DNA from: Kibdelosporangium persicum
Lineage (GTDB): Bacteria; Actinomycetota; Actinomycetes; Mycobacteriales; Pseudonocardiaceae
DNA length: 64,000 bases
NCBI RefSeq assembly: GCF_013280595.1
Contig: NZ_JAAATY010000027.1
Location: 62,001-126,000, forward strand
Direction of reading: 5' to 3'
The notes beneath the pieces are model-generated. The model was not told where the DNA came from, made no database searches, and saw only the letters and a list, made by a program, of their open reading frames with translations. Made by a program: the position numbers and the translations under genes. Positions 35,890 to 45,124 of the stretch are shown piece after piece. How positions within the stretch are numbered: the stretch's first letter is position 1; every line of letters starts with the position of its first letter.

Positions 35890-38800
35890 ATGGGCAAGCG
35901 ACACGACAGCAGGCTGACCACGATCGTTCTGGCGATCATGGTCGTGGTGAGCGGCCTGGCAGTGCCCATGTCGGCCCCACCGGCACCGCTTGGCCCGCAC
36001 ACCGAACGGACGGCCTTGGCCGAGGCCAAGCGCACCGGCAGGCCGGTCGAGGTGTCCATGATGGGCACCGAAACCGTTCGGGTGCTGGCCAACCCGAGCG
36101 GCACGGTGACGGCGGAGTCGCATCACCGCCCGATCCGTGTCCGCCGGGGCGATGGCTGGGTGCCCGTGGACCCCACCTTGGTGTTCCGGCCGGACGGTGC
36201 TGTCGCCCCGCGGGCTGCCGTGGCCGATCTGGCGTTTTCCCCAGGCGGTGCGACCGCGCCGTTGGCCAGGATCGGCCATGGTGGGCACGGCATGGCTTTG
36301 AGCTGGCCCGCACCGCTTCCCGTGCCTGTGCTCGACAAGGACACGGCGACCTATCGGGACGTGCTGCCCGAAGTGGACCTCGTGGTTCGGGCCACCTCGC
36401 TGGGGTTCTCCGAAGTCCTGGTGGTCAAGACGCCACAGGCCGCCCGAAATCCCGCGCTCGCCCAGGTCCAGTTCGGACTCGGGACGAACGGCCTGACGGT
36501 CCGTGCCGAGAACGATGGATCGCTCGCCGCTGTGGACGCACAGGGCCGCCCTGTGGTCACGAGCCCACGCGCTTACATGTGGGATTCCACGGCGAACGCG
36601 CCTGGCCATGACAGGCTGGACGGCCCGGCCGGGCATGATCAGGTCCGTCAGATGGCTGTGAACGTCACCGCCGACAGCTTGCGCCTGACGCCGGACACGG
36701 GCCTGCTCGCGGGCCCGGACACCCGCTTTCCGGTGTACATCGACCCGTATTTCAGCGTGACCAAGCTGCATTGGGCACGCGTGTCGGAGAGCATGCCGGA
36801 CAAAGCGTTCTACGACCAGAAGATCCTCGCGCGGGTCGGCCGTGACATGGAAAGCGACCTGTACCGGCGGTATCGGTCGTACTTCGAGATGAACACCGAA
36901 CCGATGGGCGGCAAGAACATCCGCAAGGCCACGTTCCGGGCGTTCATCTGGTGGCGGCAGGGCTGCTACTCCGAGCCGGTGCAGCTCTGGCACGTCGGCA
37001 CGATCGGGCCGGGCACCACGTGGCGCAATCCCCCGGCACATGTCAAGAAGGTGGCGGAGGTGACCATCGGGGCGACCACCAGTTGCCCGCAGGGCAACAT
37101 GGACATGGACGTCACGTCGCTGGTCCGGGAAGCGGCGGCCGCGCGCTGGGCACATGTCACCATCGGACTGTTCGCTCCGGAGGACGGCCGGTCGTGGGGT
37201 GCGAAGGCCTTCCTGTCCGAACCGGTTCCCGAGCACCACATGACCGGCCCGGTGTTCGAAGTGGAGTACAACACCGTTCCCGATGTGCCCACGGGGCTGA
37301 CCGTCGAAGGCAGGGAGTGTTCGGGCACACCCGCCTATGTCAGGACGACCACACCGCAGCTGGCCGCCCGGTTCAGTGACGCCGACAGTGCTGTGGGGCA
37401 GGAGGTGCGCGGCACGTTCCAGTGGTGGGACTCCAGCGGTGGGCTCGTCGGCAGCAGTAACAGCATCTACCGGGTGCCGGGGACGATCAGCGTTCCTGTC
37501 CCCGGTGGTCAACTGGCCGATGGCAGCACGTATTCCTGGGAGGTACGCGGCGAGGACAGCATCGACTTCAGCGCGTACACATCAAGGTGTCAGTTCACAG
37601 TGGACACGGTTGCTCCCGGAAAGGCGCCGGATGTGTCGTCCGTGACCTATCCGGAGAACGGCTTCGGCGGCCAGGTCGACCAGCCCGGCAGGTTCACCTT
37701 CACCGCCAACGGTGTCCCGGACGTCGCCGCCTTCCTGTACGGCCTGAACACCGATCCTTCGGTCAGAGTCGAGCCCGCGACGCTCGGCGGTTCCGCCACA
37801 GTGGACATAACGCCGGTCCGGGAGTCACGGAACCAGCTCGCGGTCCAGAGCGTGGACCGGGCGGGCAACAGAGGCCCGATCCGCCGCTATGACTTCCTGG
37901 TCAACTCACTGCCTGATCCGTGCGGCTACTGGCCGTTCAGCGACGGCGGGGGAGACTTCGCGCTCGACGAGTCCTGGCACGGCAACGACGCCACCACGAC
38001 CGGGAACGTGACGTGGACAGGGGAGCGCAACGGCGCCGTCCGCTTCGCCGCGGACGGGAGTTTCGGCACGGCGGGACCGGTGGTCGACACCCAGGACAGC
38101 TTCACCGCGATGGCCTGGGTCCGGTTGGACCGCACCGACGGACGGTTCTCTGCGGTGAGCCAGGACGGTATGCGGCGGAGCGGTTTCGACCTGCGGTACG
38201 AGCAAGGCCGCTGGATGTTCGCGATGGCCGCTTCCGATACCGACGATGCCTCGTCAGCCGCCGCGACGACCGACACGATGGCACAACCGGGCGTGTGGAC
38301 TCACCTGACCGGCGTATACGACGGTGCTTCAGGTCAACTGCGGATCTACGTCAACGGCCGGCTCGCGGGCACGACAGCACACCGCGGCACCTGGAGTGCT
38401 TCCGGCGGGTCGCAGATCGGCCGCGGCATGGCGAACGGCACGGCTTCCCAGCACTGGCCCGGAGATCTGGACGACGTCAGGATCTATTCCCGGACGACGA
38501 CGATCCGGGAGATCCGGGAGTTGATGGACTGCGACTGCTTCCGGCCCGGCGGACGCTGGTCGCTGGACGAGGCAACGGGCCGGCTGGCCACGGACTCCGC
38601 GGGCGGCAGTCACACGATGGCGCTGGCCGATGGCGCCACCTTCGCGCAAGGCCGCGACGGCAACGGGGTGCGTCTCGACGGCGTCAAGGGACACGCCTAC
38701 TCGGCAGGCCCGGTGGTCCGGACCGACAACAGTTTCTCGGTGGCCGCGTGGGTCCGGCTCGACAGGGGCGGGGACTACGTCACAGCCGTGAGCCAGGACG

Positions 38801-40722
38801 GTCCCGTCAGCAGTGCCTTCCGGCTCACCTACAGCCATTATCCCCGGGGATGGGAGTTCGTGACGTACGGCGGAGCCGACGGCGCGGCAGGCGTGGCCCA
38901 CAGCGGGCCGGTGGCCCAGATCGAGGCCTGGACCCATCTGACCGGCGTGTACGACGCGGAGGCCCGCCAGCTCCGGCTCTATGTCAACGGTTCGCCCGCC
39001 GCCGCGGTGCCGTTCCAGGTCGCGCGGAACGTGGAAGGCGCCTTGCTCGTCGGCCGGGCCAGGTACGACGGTGTACCCGGGGGGTTCTGGCCGGGAGTCG
39101 TCGACGACGTCCAGGTCCTCGACCGGGCGGTGCCGGAGTCGGAGATCCGCCGGCTGATGAACGGGCCGTCGTTCGGACCCGGGGCGACCTGGAAGTTCGA
39201 CGAGGAATCCGGCCCGCACGCGGCGGATGCCACGAACAACGGCCACACTCTCGAACTGTGGCCAGGCGCATCGAGGACGACCGGCAGAACCGGCAACGGC
39301 CTGCGGTTGGACGGCAACGGAGGGCATGCCTTCGCGTCCCAGCCGGTGGCACGCACCGACACCGGGTTCACGGCGGCCGCCTGGGTCCGGCTGGACGACT
39401 ACGCCGGTGACAACAGCCGTGTCGCGGTCAGCCAGGACGGCGAGTACAACAGCGGTTTCCAGTTGCGGTTCAGCAAGGACAAGACCCGGTGGACGTTCTT
39501 GATGCCCAAGATCGACGCCAGGATCACCGATCACGTGAGCCAGGTCGCGCGCCTGGACTCGACCGTGACCGCCAGGACCGGGGTCTGGACCCACCTGGCT
39601 GGTGTCTACGACGCCGCGGCCGCGACGATGCGGCTGTACGTCGATGGCCAGCTTGCCGGCACGTTGGCGCATCGAAGTACGTGGCAGGCGAGACGCGCCC
39701 TGATGGTGGGGCGCGGCAAATGGGACACGTGGTCGTCGGACTTCTGGCCGGGCGCCGTCGACGAGGTACGGATTCTGGACCACGCCGCGTCCGCCGAGGA
39801 GATCCAGGCCCTCAGCGGGATTCCGTCGCTGCCGTCCGGGCCGGTGCCGGGCGGGATCGTGATCCGGTCGGCGCAGTCCAACCTGTGCCTGTCGGAACGC
39901 GCGGGTGCTGACGACGGGTACATCCACCAAGTCGATTGCGGCATCCAGTATCCGCCGATGACCTTGGATGTGGCCGGGGACGACACCTACCGGATCGCGC
40001 CGCAACACCCCGTGCACGGGCCTGGATGCCTGGGCATCGTCGGCGGCTCGACCGTTGCCGGACAACCGGTGTACAGCGACTTCTGCGCGGCCGGCCGGGG
40101 GCAGTTGTTCCGGCTCGAACCGGTGCTCACGCCGGTGCGCGGGTTCCGGATTCGGCCGGTGCACAGCGAGCTGTGTCTCGGCAGTCCGGCGAACTCGGCG
40201 CAAATCCACCAACTGACCTGTGATCCGGCGTCCGCCGGCCAGGTGTTCCTGTTCGACCCGCGCCAGACTCCTCCGGTGCCGGACCAGCCCGTACCCGGCC
40301 CGTACCAGATCCGCGCGGTGCATTCGGACCTGTGCCTCACCGAACGGCTCCGTGTGGAGGAGGGACGGATAGTCCAGGGCCTGTGCGCGAACCAGACTCC
40401 ACCGCTGGCGCTGGAGAAGGTCGCCGACGGCCAGTACCGGATCACCGCACAACATCCGGTGCGCGGCCCGGGCTGCCTGGGCATCGTCGGCGGTGGCGCG
40501 GGAATCGGCGCGAACGCGTACCTCGACGCCTGCGGCGATGGCAAGGGCCAGCTGTTCCGGCTGGTGCCGGTGAACGTGCCGGCACGCGGGTTCCGGATCC
40601 GGCCGGTGCACAGCGAGCTGTGCCTGGGCATCCCGTCGAACTCCACGCTGGAGTGGGCGCCGGTGCAGCAACTCGCCTGTGACGCGGCGGCTGCCGGACA
40701 GATATTCCGGTTCGGGGCATAG
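35890..40722 (+). CDS. secreted LamG / beta-trefoil protein of the RHS operon
   Basis: A 1610-residue exported protein starting 28 nt after RHS protein 2. After a signal peptide (about 1-29), residues 50-260 match the N-terminal part common to actinobacterial DNRLRE proteins, and 270-460 form a DNRLRE-like jelly roll (VTSLVREAAAARWAHVTIGL). FN3-like segments follow (about 465-670). Three LamG-type concanavalin folds come next (about 678-880, 887-1090 and 1098-1310), each with VWTHLTGVYD-type and RLYVNG-type motifs. Two C-terminal beta-trefoil-like units (about 1322-1457 and 1469-1610) share SNLCLSE/SDLCLTE, GPGCLGIVGG and PVHSELCLG. These are carbohydrate-binding folds, so the protein probably binds glycans outside the cell and may help present the RHS proteins. 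Confidence 0.85.
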   Translation: MGKRHDSRLTTIVLAIMVVVSGLAVPMSAPPAPLGPHTERTALAEAKRTGRPVEVSMMGTETVRVLANPSGTVTAESHHRPIRVRRGDGWVPVDPTLVFRPDGAVAPRAAVADLAFSPGGATAPLARIGHGGHGMALSWPAPLPVPVLDKDTATYRDVLPEVDLVVRATSLGFSEVLVVKTPQAARNPALAQVQFGLGTNGLTVRAENDGSLAAVDAQGRPVVTSPRAYMWDSTANAPGHDRLDGPAGHDQVRQMAVNVTADSLRLTPDTGLLAGPDTRFPVYIDPYFSVTKLHWARVSESMPDKAFYDQKILARVGRDMESDLYRRYRSYFEMNTEPMGGKNIRKATFRAFIWWRQGCYSEPVQLWHVGTIGPGTTWRNPPAHVKKVAEVTIGATTSCPQGNMDMDVTSLVREAAAARWAHVTIGLFAPEDGRSWGAKAFLSEPVPEHHMTGPVFEVEYNTVPDVPTGLTVEGRECSGTPAYVRTTTPQLAARFSDADSAVGQEVRGTFQWWDSSGGLVGSSNSIYRVPGTISVPVPGGQLADGSTYSWEVRGEDSIDFSAYTSRCQFTVDTVAPGKAPDVSSVTYPENGFGGQVDQPGRFTFTANGVPDVAAFLYGLNTDPSVRVEPATLGGSATVDITPVRESRNQLAVQSVDRAGNRGPIRRYDFLVNSLPDPCGYWPFSDGGGDFALDESWHGNDATTTGNVTWTGERNGAVRFAADGSFGTAGPVVDTQDSFTAMAWVRLDRTDGRFSAVSQDGMRRSGFDLRYEQGRWMFAMAASDTDDASSAAATTDTMAQPGVWTHLTGVYDGASGQLRIYVNGRLAGTTAHRGTWSASGGSQIGRGMANGTASQHWPGDLDDVRIYSRTTTIREIRELMDCDCFRPGGRWSLDEATGRLATDSAGGSHTMALADGATFAQGRDGNGVRLDGVKGHAYSAGPVVRTDNSFSVAAWVRLDRGGDYVTAVSQDGPVSSAFRLTYSHYPRGWEFVTYGGADGAAGVAHSGPVAQIEAWTHLTGVYDAEARQLRLYVNGSPAAAVPFQVARNVEGALLVGRARYDGVPGGFWPGVVDDVQVLDRAVPESEIRRLMNGPSFGPGATWKFDEESGPHAADATNNGHTLELWPGASRTTGRTGNGLRLDGNGGHAFASQPVARTDTGFTAAAWVRLDDYAGDNSRVAVSQDGEYNSGFQLRFSKDKTRWTFLMPKIDARITDHVSQVARLDSTVTARTGVWTHLAGVYDAAAATMRLYVDGQLAGTLAHRSTWQARRALMVGRGKWDTWSSDFWPGAVDEVRILDHAASAEEIQALSGIPSLPSGPVPGGIVIRSAQSNLCLSERAGADDGYIHQVDCGIQYPPMTLDVAGDDTYRIAPQHPVHGPGCLGIVGGSTVAGQPVYSDFCAAGRGQLFRLEPVLTPVRGFRIRPVHSELCLGSPANSAQIHQLTCDPASAGQVFLFDPRQTPPVPDQPVPGPYQIRAVHSDLCLTERLRVEEGRIVQGLCANQTPPLALEKVADGQYRITAQHPVRGPGCLGIVGGGAGIGANAYLDACGDGKGQLFRLVPVNVPARGFRIRPVHSELCLGIPSNSTLEWAPVQQLACDAAAAGQIFRFGA

Positions 40723-40787
40723 CGGAACTGGCGACGCCATCCAAGGCTCTCCTCAGCATGGGTGTGATCAGGGCTGGGGAGGTCGAG

Positions 40788-41285
40788 ATGACTGACAACG
40801 ACGGGTGTCCGCCGCAACCTGGCGGAGTCACGACTGTTGCCGAATTTGTCATGGCGCTGAGACAGGTCCGGCTGTGGTCGGGATTGTCCTACCGACAGCT
40901 GTCCGGGAAGGCCAATGCCGCCGGTGATGTCCTGCCGCCGAGCACCTTGGCTTCCGTGCTGAACCGTACCGCCTTGCCGAAGGAGGAGTTCGTCGTAGCG
41001 CTGGTGCGCGCCTGCGGGTTCGGCCCGGAGACCGTGGCCGCCTGGGTCCTGGCACGCAAACGGCTCGCGATGGGAGAGCCGGTGCCGGAGGAGGAGCCGG
41101 CCACGGTCGAAGTCCGGCCTGTGGCCGACGTCCAGGCCGCCCCGGAGCGGGTCACTGCCGAGTCCTCGGCACTGACCGGCCGGTGGCCCGTGGTGCTGGC
41201 ATTGCTCGGTGTCATCGCTGTGATCGCGGCTGCCAGCCTGATTCTGGCGCTGGGCCGTGATGCCGCGGAACGGGTGAAACCGTAA
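40788..41285 (+). CDS. membrane-anchored HTH protein
   Basis: A 165-residue protein: an N-terminal helix-turn-helix of the HTH_31/XRE-like type (about 15-95, EFVMALRQVRLWSGLSYRQL and PSTLASVLNRTALPKEEFV), a charged linker, and one C-terminal transmembrane helix (WPVVLALLGVIAVIAAASLI). The ATG at 40788 follows GGGGAGG; the upstream ATG at 40758 would put that site in coding sequence. It lies 65 nt after the LamG gene, the last gene before a terminator, so it may belong to the RHS operon and act as a membrane-bound regulator. Target genes are unknown. Confidence 0.8.
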   Translation: MTDNDGCPPQPGGVTTVAEFVMALRQVRLWSGLSYRQLSGKANAAGDVLPPSTLASVLNRTALPKEEFVVALVRACGFGPETVAAWVLARKRLAMGEPVPEEEPATVEVRPVADVQAAPERVTAESSALTGRWPVVLALLGVIAVIAAASLILALGRDAAERVKP

Positions 41286-41302
41286 CGACTTCCGTCTCCC
41301 GA

Positions 41303-41340
41303 CCGGGGTTGCCCGTCGAGTGTCCGGCGGGCAACCCCGG
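41303..41340 (+). terminator. hairpin terminator after the RHS operon
   Basis: A perfect 13-bp stem (41303-41315 with 41328-41340, ccggggttgcccg) and a 12-nt loop, 17 nt after the HTH gene stop. It closes the plus-strand RHS operon. Confidence 0.85.
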
Positions 41341-41473
41341 CGTCCACAACCCGTGCAGCACGACCGAAGTTCATCTCACTGGCGGACGTGGCGGTCACGA
41401 ATCGCCGCCAATGTTGGTCTACTTTGGACGGTGAGGATAGCCGGTGTTGATCAGGTCGTGCGCTGAACCGGGG

Positions 41474-43240
41474 TTATGCGGTCGAGGCGGGGGAGTCGGT
41501 GAGGCGCCAGCCGGCGGCGTGCACTCGCTCGTGCCAGTAACGGGCGTAGTCGTGGCCGTGGGCGAGCAGTTCGTCGTGGCTGCCCTGCTCGGCGATGCCT
41601 CCGCGGCCGTCGAGCATGACGATGTGGTCGGCTGAGGAGATGGTGTGCAGGCGATGGGCGACGACCACAAGGGTGCGGTCGCGCCGGATCACGGCAAGGG
41701 CCTCCTGGATCGCGGTTTCGTTGTCGATGTCCAGGGCCGTGGTCGCCTCGTCCAGCAGTACGACCGGCGCGTCCTTCAGCAAGGCTCGGGCGATGGACAC
41801 GCGCTGGCGTTCTCCGCCGGAGAGGTTGGTGCCGCCCTCGCCGACGCGGGTGTCCCAGCCGTCGGGGAGACGTTCACAGATCTCGTCGACCCGTGCCAGC
41901 TCACCCGCGCGCACGACCGCGGCGCGGTCGGCTGCCGGATCGCCGAGCCAGATGTTGTCGAGGATGGTGCCGTCGAAGAGATAGACGTCTTGGAACACAG
42001 GGGACACGGCTGCCGCGACGCGGGTGCTGCCCAGCTCGGGCAGTGGGACGCCGCCGATGGACACGGTGCCGTGCTCCGGATCGTGGAACCGGGCCATCAA
42101 CCGGACGATCGTGGTCTTGCCCGACCCGGACGGCCCGACGATCGCGGTCATGGCCCCTGCGGGAGCGGTGAAGGAGAGGTCGCGCAGCACTGGTTCGTGG
42201 CTCTGGTCGCTGTTGTAGCCGAACGTCACGTCGCTGAACCGGACGTCCCAGCCGTCCGGCTCGCGGGGAACGGCGGGTTCGGGCAGCATGGGCTCGTGCA
42301 GCAGGGCCTGGATGCGGTCGAGGGTGTTGCTTGCCATGCCAATGCCGCCGCCGAGAGCACCGGAATGGATGACCGGCTCGGTGAACCGGACCGCGAGTAC
42401 CAGCAGCGCCACCAGGTTGGCGACGGCCAGCGCTCCGTCGAGGGCCAGCCAGGTGCCGACGACGATCACGGCGGTGACGGTCAGCTGCACGACGCCGCCG
42501 AACATGCCGATCCCGGCGCCGCCGGTCACGGTCACCTTCCGGTTCGCGCTGTGTTGCGTCGCCAACGCGTCGTCGACAAGGCGGCGTGCGATGGAGTTGT
42601 GCTCGTCGTCGAGGGCGGCGCGCAGTGCGGGCTGAGCGCGGGCGAACTCGATGAGCCGTGCGGACGCCTCAGCGACCGCCGCCGAGTGCGCGCGGTCGGC
42701 GACCGCGATCCGGCCGGCCAACCACCGGTGGACCAGCCAGATGACCGGGGCGGCCACTGTCATCGTGACCGCGATGCGCCAGTCGATGAACACGGCGCCG
42801 ACGAGCACGGTCGCCGGGGTGAGGTAGGCGGTGAGCATCGGGCGCAGGATCGAGTAGGGCGCCGTGGACGCGAACACGATCCCACGGGTGGCGGTGTCGG
42901 CGAGCTCGCCGGACCGGTCGGTGGCGAACCAGCCGAGCGGGAGCTGGATGAGCCGGTCGCCCAGCCGGTCCAGCAGCGAGGTGAGCACGTCCGTTGCCGC
43001 GGCCTGCCCCACCTTGCTGCCGAGCCAGAACACGATCGCGTACAGCACGGCGATGACGGCCAGTACGGCGAGCCAGGTGCCCGCGTGCCCGGTGTCACCG
43101 GTGAACAGTGCCGTCAGGAACGGCACCAGCGCGACGAAGGCGCAGCCCTGAAGGACCGCCGTGACCACGATCGTGGCGATCAGCATGCGCAGCCTGCGGC
43201 GTCCCTGGTCGTTCGCCAGTGCGAGAAGCTTGCGGATCAT
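41474..43240 (-). CDS. YbtQ/IrtB-like ABC transporter (membrane plus ATPase)
   Basis: A 588-residue half-transporter: six-helix type I exporter fold (about 1-320) and a C-terminal ATPase with Walker A GPSGSGKTT, signature LSGGERQR and Walker B VVLLDEATTALD. The start is ATG at 43240 (MIRKLLALANDQG), whose A is also the last base of the TGA of the preceding gene (TGATG), implying translational coupling and a heterodimer. Together they look like YbtP-YbtQ or IrtA-IrtB, which import siderophores despite the exporter fold. There is no FAD-binding SID domain. A Zur-like site lies at the operon promoter, so zinc or a zinc chelate is a candidate substrate. Confidence 0.85.
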   Translation of the reverse strand: MIRKLLALANDQGRRRLRMLIATIVVTAVLQGCAFVALVPFLTALFTGDTGHAGTWLAVLAVIAVLYAIVFWLGSKVGQAAATDVLTSLLDRLGDRLIQLPLGWFATDRSGELADTATRGIVFASTAPYSILRPMLTAYLTPATVLVGAVFIDWRIAVTMTVAAPVIWLVHRWLAGRIAVADRAHSAAVAEASARLIEFARAQPALRAALDDEHNSIARRLVDDALATQHSANRKVTVTGGAGIGMFGGVVQLTVTAVIVVGTWLALDGALAVANLVALLVLAVRFTEPVIHSGALGGGIGMASNTLDRIQALLHEPMLPEPAVPREPDGWDVRFSDVTFGYNSDQSHEPVLRDLSFTAPAGAMTAIVGPSGSGKTTIVRLMARFHDPEHGTVSIGGVPLPELGSTRVAAAVSPVFQDVYLFDGTILDNIWLGDPAADRAAVVRAGELARVDEICERLPDGWDTRVGEGGTNLSGGERQRVSIARALLKDAPVVLLDEATTALDIDNETAIQEALAVIRRDRTLVVVAHRLHTISSADHIVMLDGRGGIAEQGSHDELLAHGHDYARYWHERVHAAGWRLTDSPASTA

Positions 43241-44994
43241 CAGGAAACCACTCCCGGGGTCGTCGCGGCGCGGGCTTTCTCGTAGCGCTCCCACATCGAC
43301 TGGTAGAGCCCGCCCGCGGCCGCCAGTTCGGCGTGGGTGCCGCGTTCGGCGATCCGTCCCTCGGCGAGCACAAGGATCTGGCCGGCGCCGGTGATGGTGT
43401 GCAGCCGGTGCGCGATCACCAGCAGCAGCCGGTCGGCCGCCAGTGCCGACAGCGCGGTCTGGATCGCGGCTTCGGAGTCCGGGTCGGCGAAAGCGGTGGC
43501 CTCGTCCAGCACCAGGATCGGCGCGTCGGTCAGCAGTGCCCTGGCGATCGTGAGCCGCTGCGCCTCACCACCGGACAGGTGCGCGTCCTGGCCGATCACC
43601 GAGTCGTAGCCGCGGGGGAGCCGCAGAATCCGGTCGTGGATCTGCGCGGCCCGGGCGGCGCGGGTCACGGCGTCGTCGTCCGCGCCGGGCCGGGTGAGGC
43701 GGATGTTGTCCCGGACGGTGGTGCGTAACAGGTGGGCGTCCTGGAAGACGAACCCGATCTCGGCGTAGAGCCGGTCGGCGGCGATGTCCCGCACGTCGGC
43801 GCCGCCGAGCCGCACCGCGCCCCCGGTGACGTCGTGGAAGCGGGGGACCAGCCGGGCGAGGGTGGACTTGCCGGAGCCGGACGGGCCGACCAGCGCGGTC
43901 ACTGTGCCGGGGGCGCATGCCGCCGTGATCTCGCTGAGGGCCGCACGGTTTCCGTCATAGCTGAACGACACGTCGGCCAGCGCGACGTCCGAGGCCGCGG
44001 GCTCGACCGGGTCCGCCGGCTGCGGCATGGCGGGCTGGCGGAAGAACTCGAGCAGTGATGCGCGGGCCCGCGAGGCGTTGCGCAGGAACTGCGAGGTGAA
44101 GCCCAGTTGCAGCACCGGTCCGGTCAGCCCCACGCCGAGCAGGAGGGCGGGCAGCACGTCCACCGGCGCGACCGCCCCCGCGCCGGTGAGCCACGCGCCC
44201 ACCGCGCACAGGTAGACCAGCACGATCACGGGTGAGGTGACCAACTCGATCAGGGCCGCCGCGACCGAGGTCTCCCGCATCCAGCCGTCATAGAAGCGGA
44301 CGAAGCCGCTGGTCTCCTCCCGGTACCGGCGATGCCCGCGGCCGGCCTGCCCGAAGCTCTTGACCACGGCGATGCCGTGCACGTACTCGATCGTCGCCGC
44401 GTTGAGGCGCACCACCGAGGCGTCGTACTCGGCGTACTTCTCCTGCCCGCCGCGCATCATGACCGAATACAGCACGACGGTGAGCACCAGTGGCAGCAGG
44501 CACGCCAGCGCCATCCGCCACTCCACCGTGAACAGGTAGGCCAGCGCCAGCGCCGGCATGGCGACCGCGGTGATCACCTCCTGGATCGCGTGCGCGACGA
44601 GGTGGTGCAGCGCGGAGACGTCGTTCTCCGCCGCCTTCTTCACCGCGCCGGACGACCGGGCACCGAACCAGCCCAGCGGCAGCGCCCGCAGTTGCCGGAC
44701 GATGCGCCTGCGCACGTCCAGTTGCATGTCGGCGTCCGCGAGGTGGCTGACCACGCCCGATGTGGCCGCCGCGGCGAAACTCACGACCAGCGCGGCGACC
44801 GCCACCACGACGATCGTCCACGCCCGCGCGGTGTCGACCACGCCTCCGTCCAGCGCGGGCCATAACGTCCTGGCCAGCTCGACGATCGCGATGAACGGCA
44901 CTACCGCGGTCACCGCGCCGAGCAGGCTCAACGCCGCGATCACCCTGATGCGCCCCCGCACGCTGCCGAACAGCGCGTCGTCAGCGTGTGCCAT
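43240..44994 (-). CDS. YbtP/IrtA-like ABC transporter (membrane plus ATPase)
   Basis: A 584-residue half-transporter with six membrane helices followed by an ATPase: Walker A GPSGSGKST, signature LSGGEAQR, Walker B LVLDEATAFADPDSE. The sequence ATAFADP is typical of YbtP/IrtA-type metallophore importers rather than drug exporters. The ATG at 44994 (MAHADDALFGS) follows GGAGG; the longer reading from 45045 overlaps the operator. It is the first gene of a two-gene operon, divergent from a TetR gene, with the 15-bp Zur-like site 30-44 nt upstream of the start. Confidence 0.85.
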   Translation of the reverse strand: MAHADDALFGSVRGRIRVIAALSLLGAVTAVVPFIAIVELARTLWPALDGGVVDTARAWTIVVVAVAALVVSFAAAATSGVVSHLADADMQLDVRRRIVRQLRALPLGWFGARSSGAVKKAAENDVSALHHLVAHAIQEVITAVAMPALALAYLFTVEWRMALACLLPLVLTVVLYSVMMRGGQEKYAEYDASVVRLNAATIEYVHGIAVVKSFGQAGRGHRRYREETSGFVRFYDGWMRETSVAAALIELVTSPVIVLVYLCAVGAWLTGAGAVAPVDVLPALLLGVGLTGPVLQLGFTSQFLRNASRARASLLEFFRQPAMPQPADPVEPAASDVALADVSFSYDGNRAALSEITAACAPGTVTALVGPSGSGKSTLARLVPRFHDVTGGAVRLGGADVRDIAADRLYAEIGFVFQDAHLLRTTVRDNIRLTRPGADDDAVTRAARAAQIHDRILRLPRGYDSVIGQDAHLSGGEAQRLTIARALLTDAPILVLDEATAFADPDSEAAIQTALSALAADRLLLVIAHRLHTITGAGQILVLAEGRIAERGTHAELAAAGGLYQSMWERYEKARAATTPGVVS

Positions 44995-45023
44995 ACCAGG
45001 CCACCCTCCGCCTGCCTTGTTAT

Positions 45024-45038
45024 TGACAATGGTTGTCG
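45024..45038. promoter_or_regulatory. Zur-box-like site 1
   Basis: TGACAATGGTTGTCG, an imperfect 7-1-7 palindrome (5 of 7 pairs). It matches the site found at four other promoters to the right (consensus TGRTAATCRTTKTCA on one strand) and resembles the actinobacterial Zur box TGAAAATGATTTTCA. It lies between the ABC pair and the TetR gene and could control both. Confidence 0.6.
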
Positions 45039-45124
45039 TCACCATACATTGAACAGTGTTCTAATGGCAGGGGTAAGTGACTGAAGGCGACGGGCTGTCC
45101 GGCGCTGTGGAAGGATCGGCCGCG

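Noticed and set aside
30582-36104. Very long open minus-strand frame opposite RHS protein 2
   Set aside because: It mirrors the codon pattern of the RHS gene in GC-rich DNA, has no ribosome binding site or domain motifs, and its translation is Arg/Val/Gly/His-rich nonsense.
45011-45060. Iron-type (IdeR/DmdR) operator before the YbtPQ-like genes
   Set aside because: No TTAGGTTAGGCTAA-like 19-bp palindrome is present; the palindrome seen fits the Zur pattern better.
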